In this document: piece by piece, positions 5,895 through 6,008 of the stretch
How positions within the stretch are numbered: position 1 is the stretch's first letter
How the letters are laid out: each line of letters opens with the position of its first letter
Source: an uncultured Kroppenstedtia sp.
GTDB lineage: Bacteria > Bacillota > Bacilli > Thermoactinomycetales > DSM-45169
Assembly (NCBI GenBank): GCA_959600065.1
Contig: CAUGKZ010000118.1
Span: 1 to 6,008, forward strand
Reading direction: 5' to 3'
Length of the DNA: 6,008 nt
Translations under genes and position numbers: made by a program
Notes under the pieces: model-generated
Seen by the model: only the letters and a program-made list of their open reading frames with translations
The model's database searches: none
What the model was told of the DNA's origin: nothing

Positions 5895-6008
5895 CTAAAC
5901 AAATTTGTACATAAGAATATCATCAATATATTGATTGTCGTTTAGCTTGAATTCTTTGATTTTACGTCTTTCTTCAACAAATCCCATATTCTTGTATAAA
6001 ACGATCGC
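5895..6008 (-). CDS. GNAT-family N-acetyltransferase, C-terminal fragment (5' end outside window)
   Basis: On the minus strand the frame is open from the window edge (6008) to a TAG at 5895-5897, giving 37 residues. AIVLYKNMGFVEERR is the hallmark end of a GNAT domain: the LYxxxGF segment after the last acetyl-CoA-binding helix. It is followed by a variable strand and the typical YIDDILMYKF ending, as in the RimI/RimJ-like group. GNAT proteins transfer an acetyl group from acetyl-CoA to an amine; the substrate cannot be told from this piece. The codons are strikingly AT-rich (many AAA, ATT, GAA) beside the GC-rich selA and que genes, which suggests recent acquisition. Whether the gene is intact is unknown because most lies outside the window. 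Confidence 0.82.
   Translation of the reverse strand, partial: AIVLYKNMGFVEERRKIKEFKLNDNQYIDDILMYKFV

Overview
The window is GC-rich, with strong purine-rich Shine-Dalgarno sites, short gene overlaps, sigma-A-like promoter spacing and a class I preQ1 riboswitch controlling queuosine genes. This points to a Gram-positive Firmicute. My best guess is a high-GC member of the Bacillales such as a Thermoactinomycetaceae relative, but that is inference from general character and was not tested by a search.

Layout: (1) 1-1812, plus strand: the 3' part of a family 15 glycoside hydrolase (glucoamylase type), open at the left edge, followed by a strong intrinsic terminator. (2) About 1842-2413: a 570-base stretch without a convincing gene. 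Its left half holds a 44-bp sequence present twice at a 51-bp period, followed by a 17-bp inverted repeat around a 34-base loop. Its right half is the leader of the next operon: a weak promoter candidate, a 5' hairpin, a preQ1-I aptamer, a candidate antiterminator and a terminator whose right arm is also the ribosome binding site of queD. (3) 2414-4320: queD-queE-queC, tightly packed (8-base overlap, then a 4-base gap), plus strand. (4) 4329-4358: a terminator that looks bidirectional between convergent genes. (5) 4358-5764, minus strand: selA, with its own recognisable promoter. (6) 5895-6008, minus strand: the C-terminal 37 codons of a GNAT acetyltransferase, much more AT-rich than the rest and cut by the right edge.

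How the genes work together: QueD, QueE and QueC carry out three successive steps, 7,8-dihydroneopterin triphosphate to 6-carboxytetrahydropterin to 7-carboxy-7-deazaguanine to preQ0. QueF, which would reduce preQ0 to preQ1, is not in the window. The end product preQ1 should bind the leader RNA and switch the operon off. SelA makes Sec-tRNA from Ser-tRNA(Sec) and belongs to a separate pathway whose other parts (SelB, SelD, tRNA-Sec) are not visible here.

I did not find a clearly new multi-gene system. The items most worth a second look are the riboswitch platform in which terminator and ribosome binding site coincide, the 51-bp-period repeat with the adjacent large palindrome, and the stand-alone selA.
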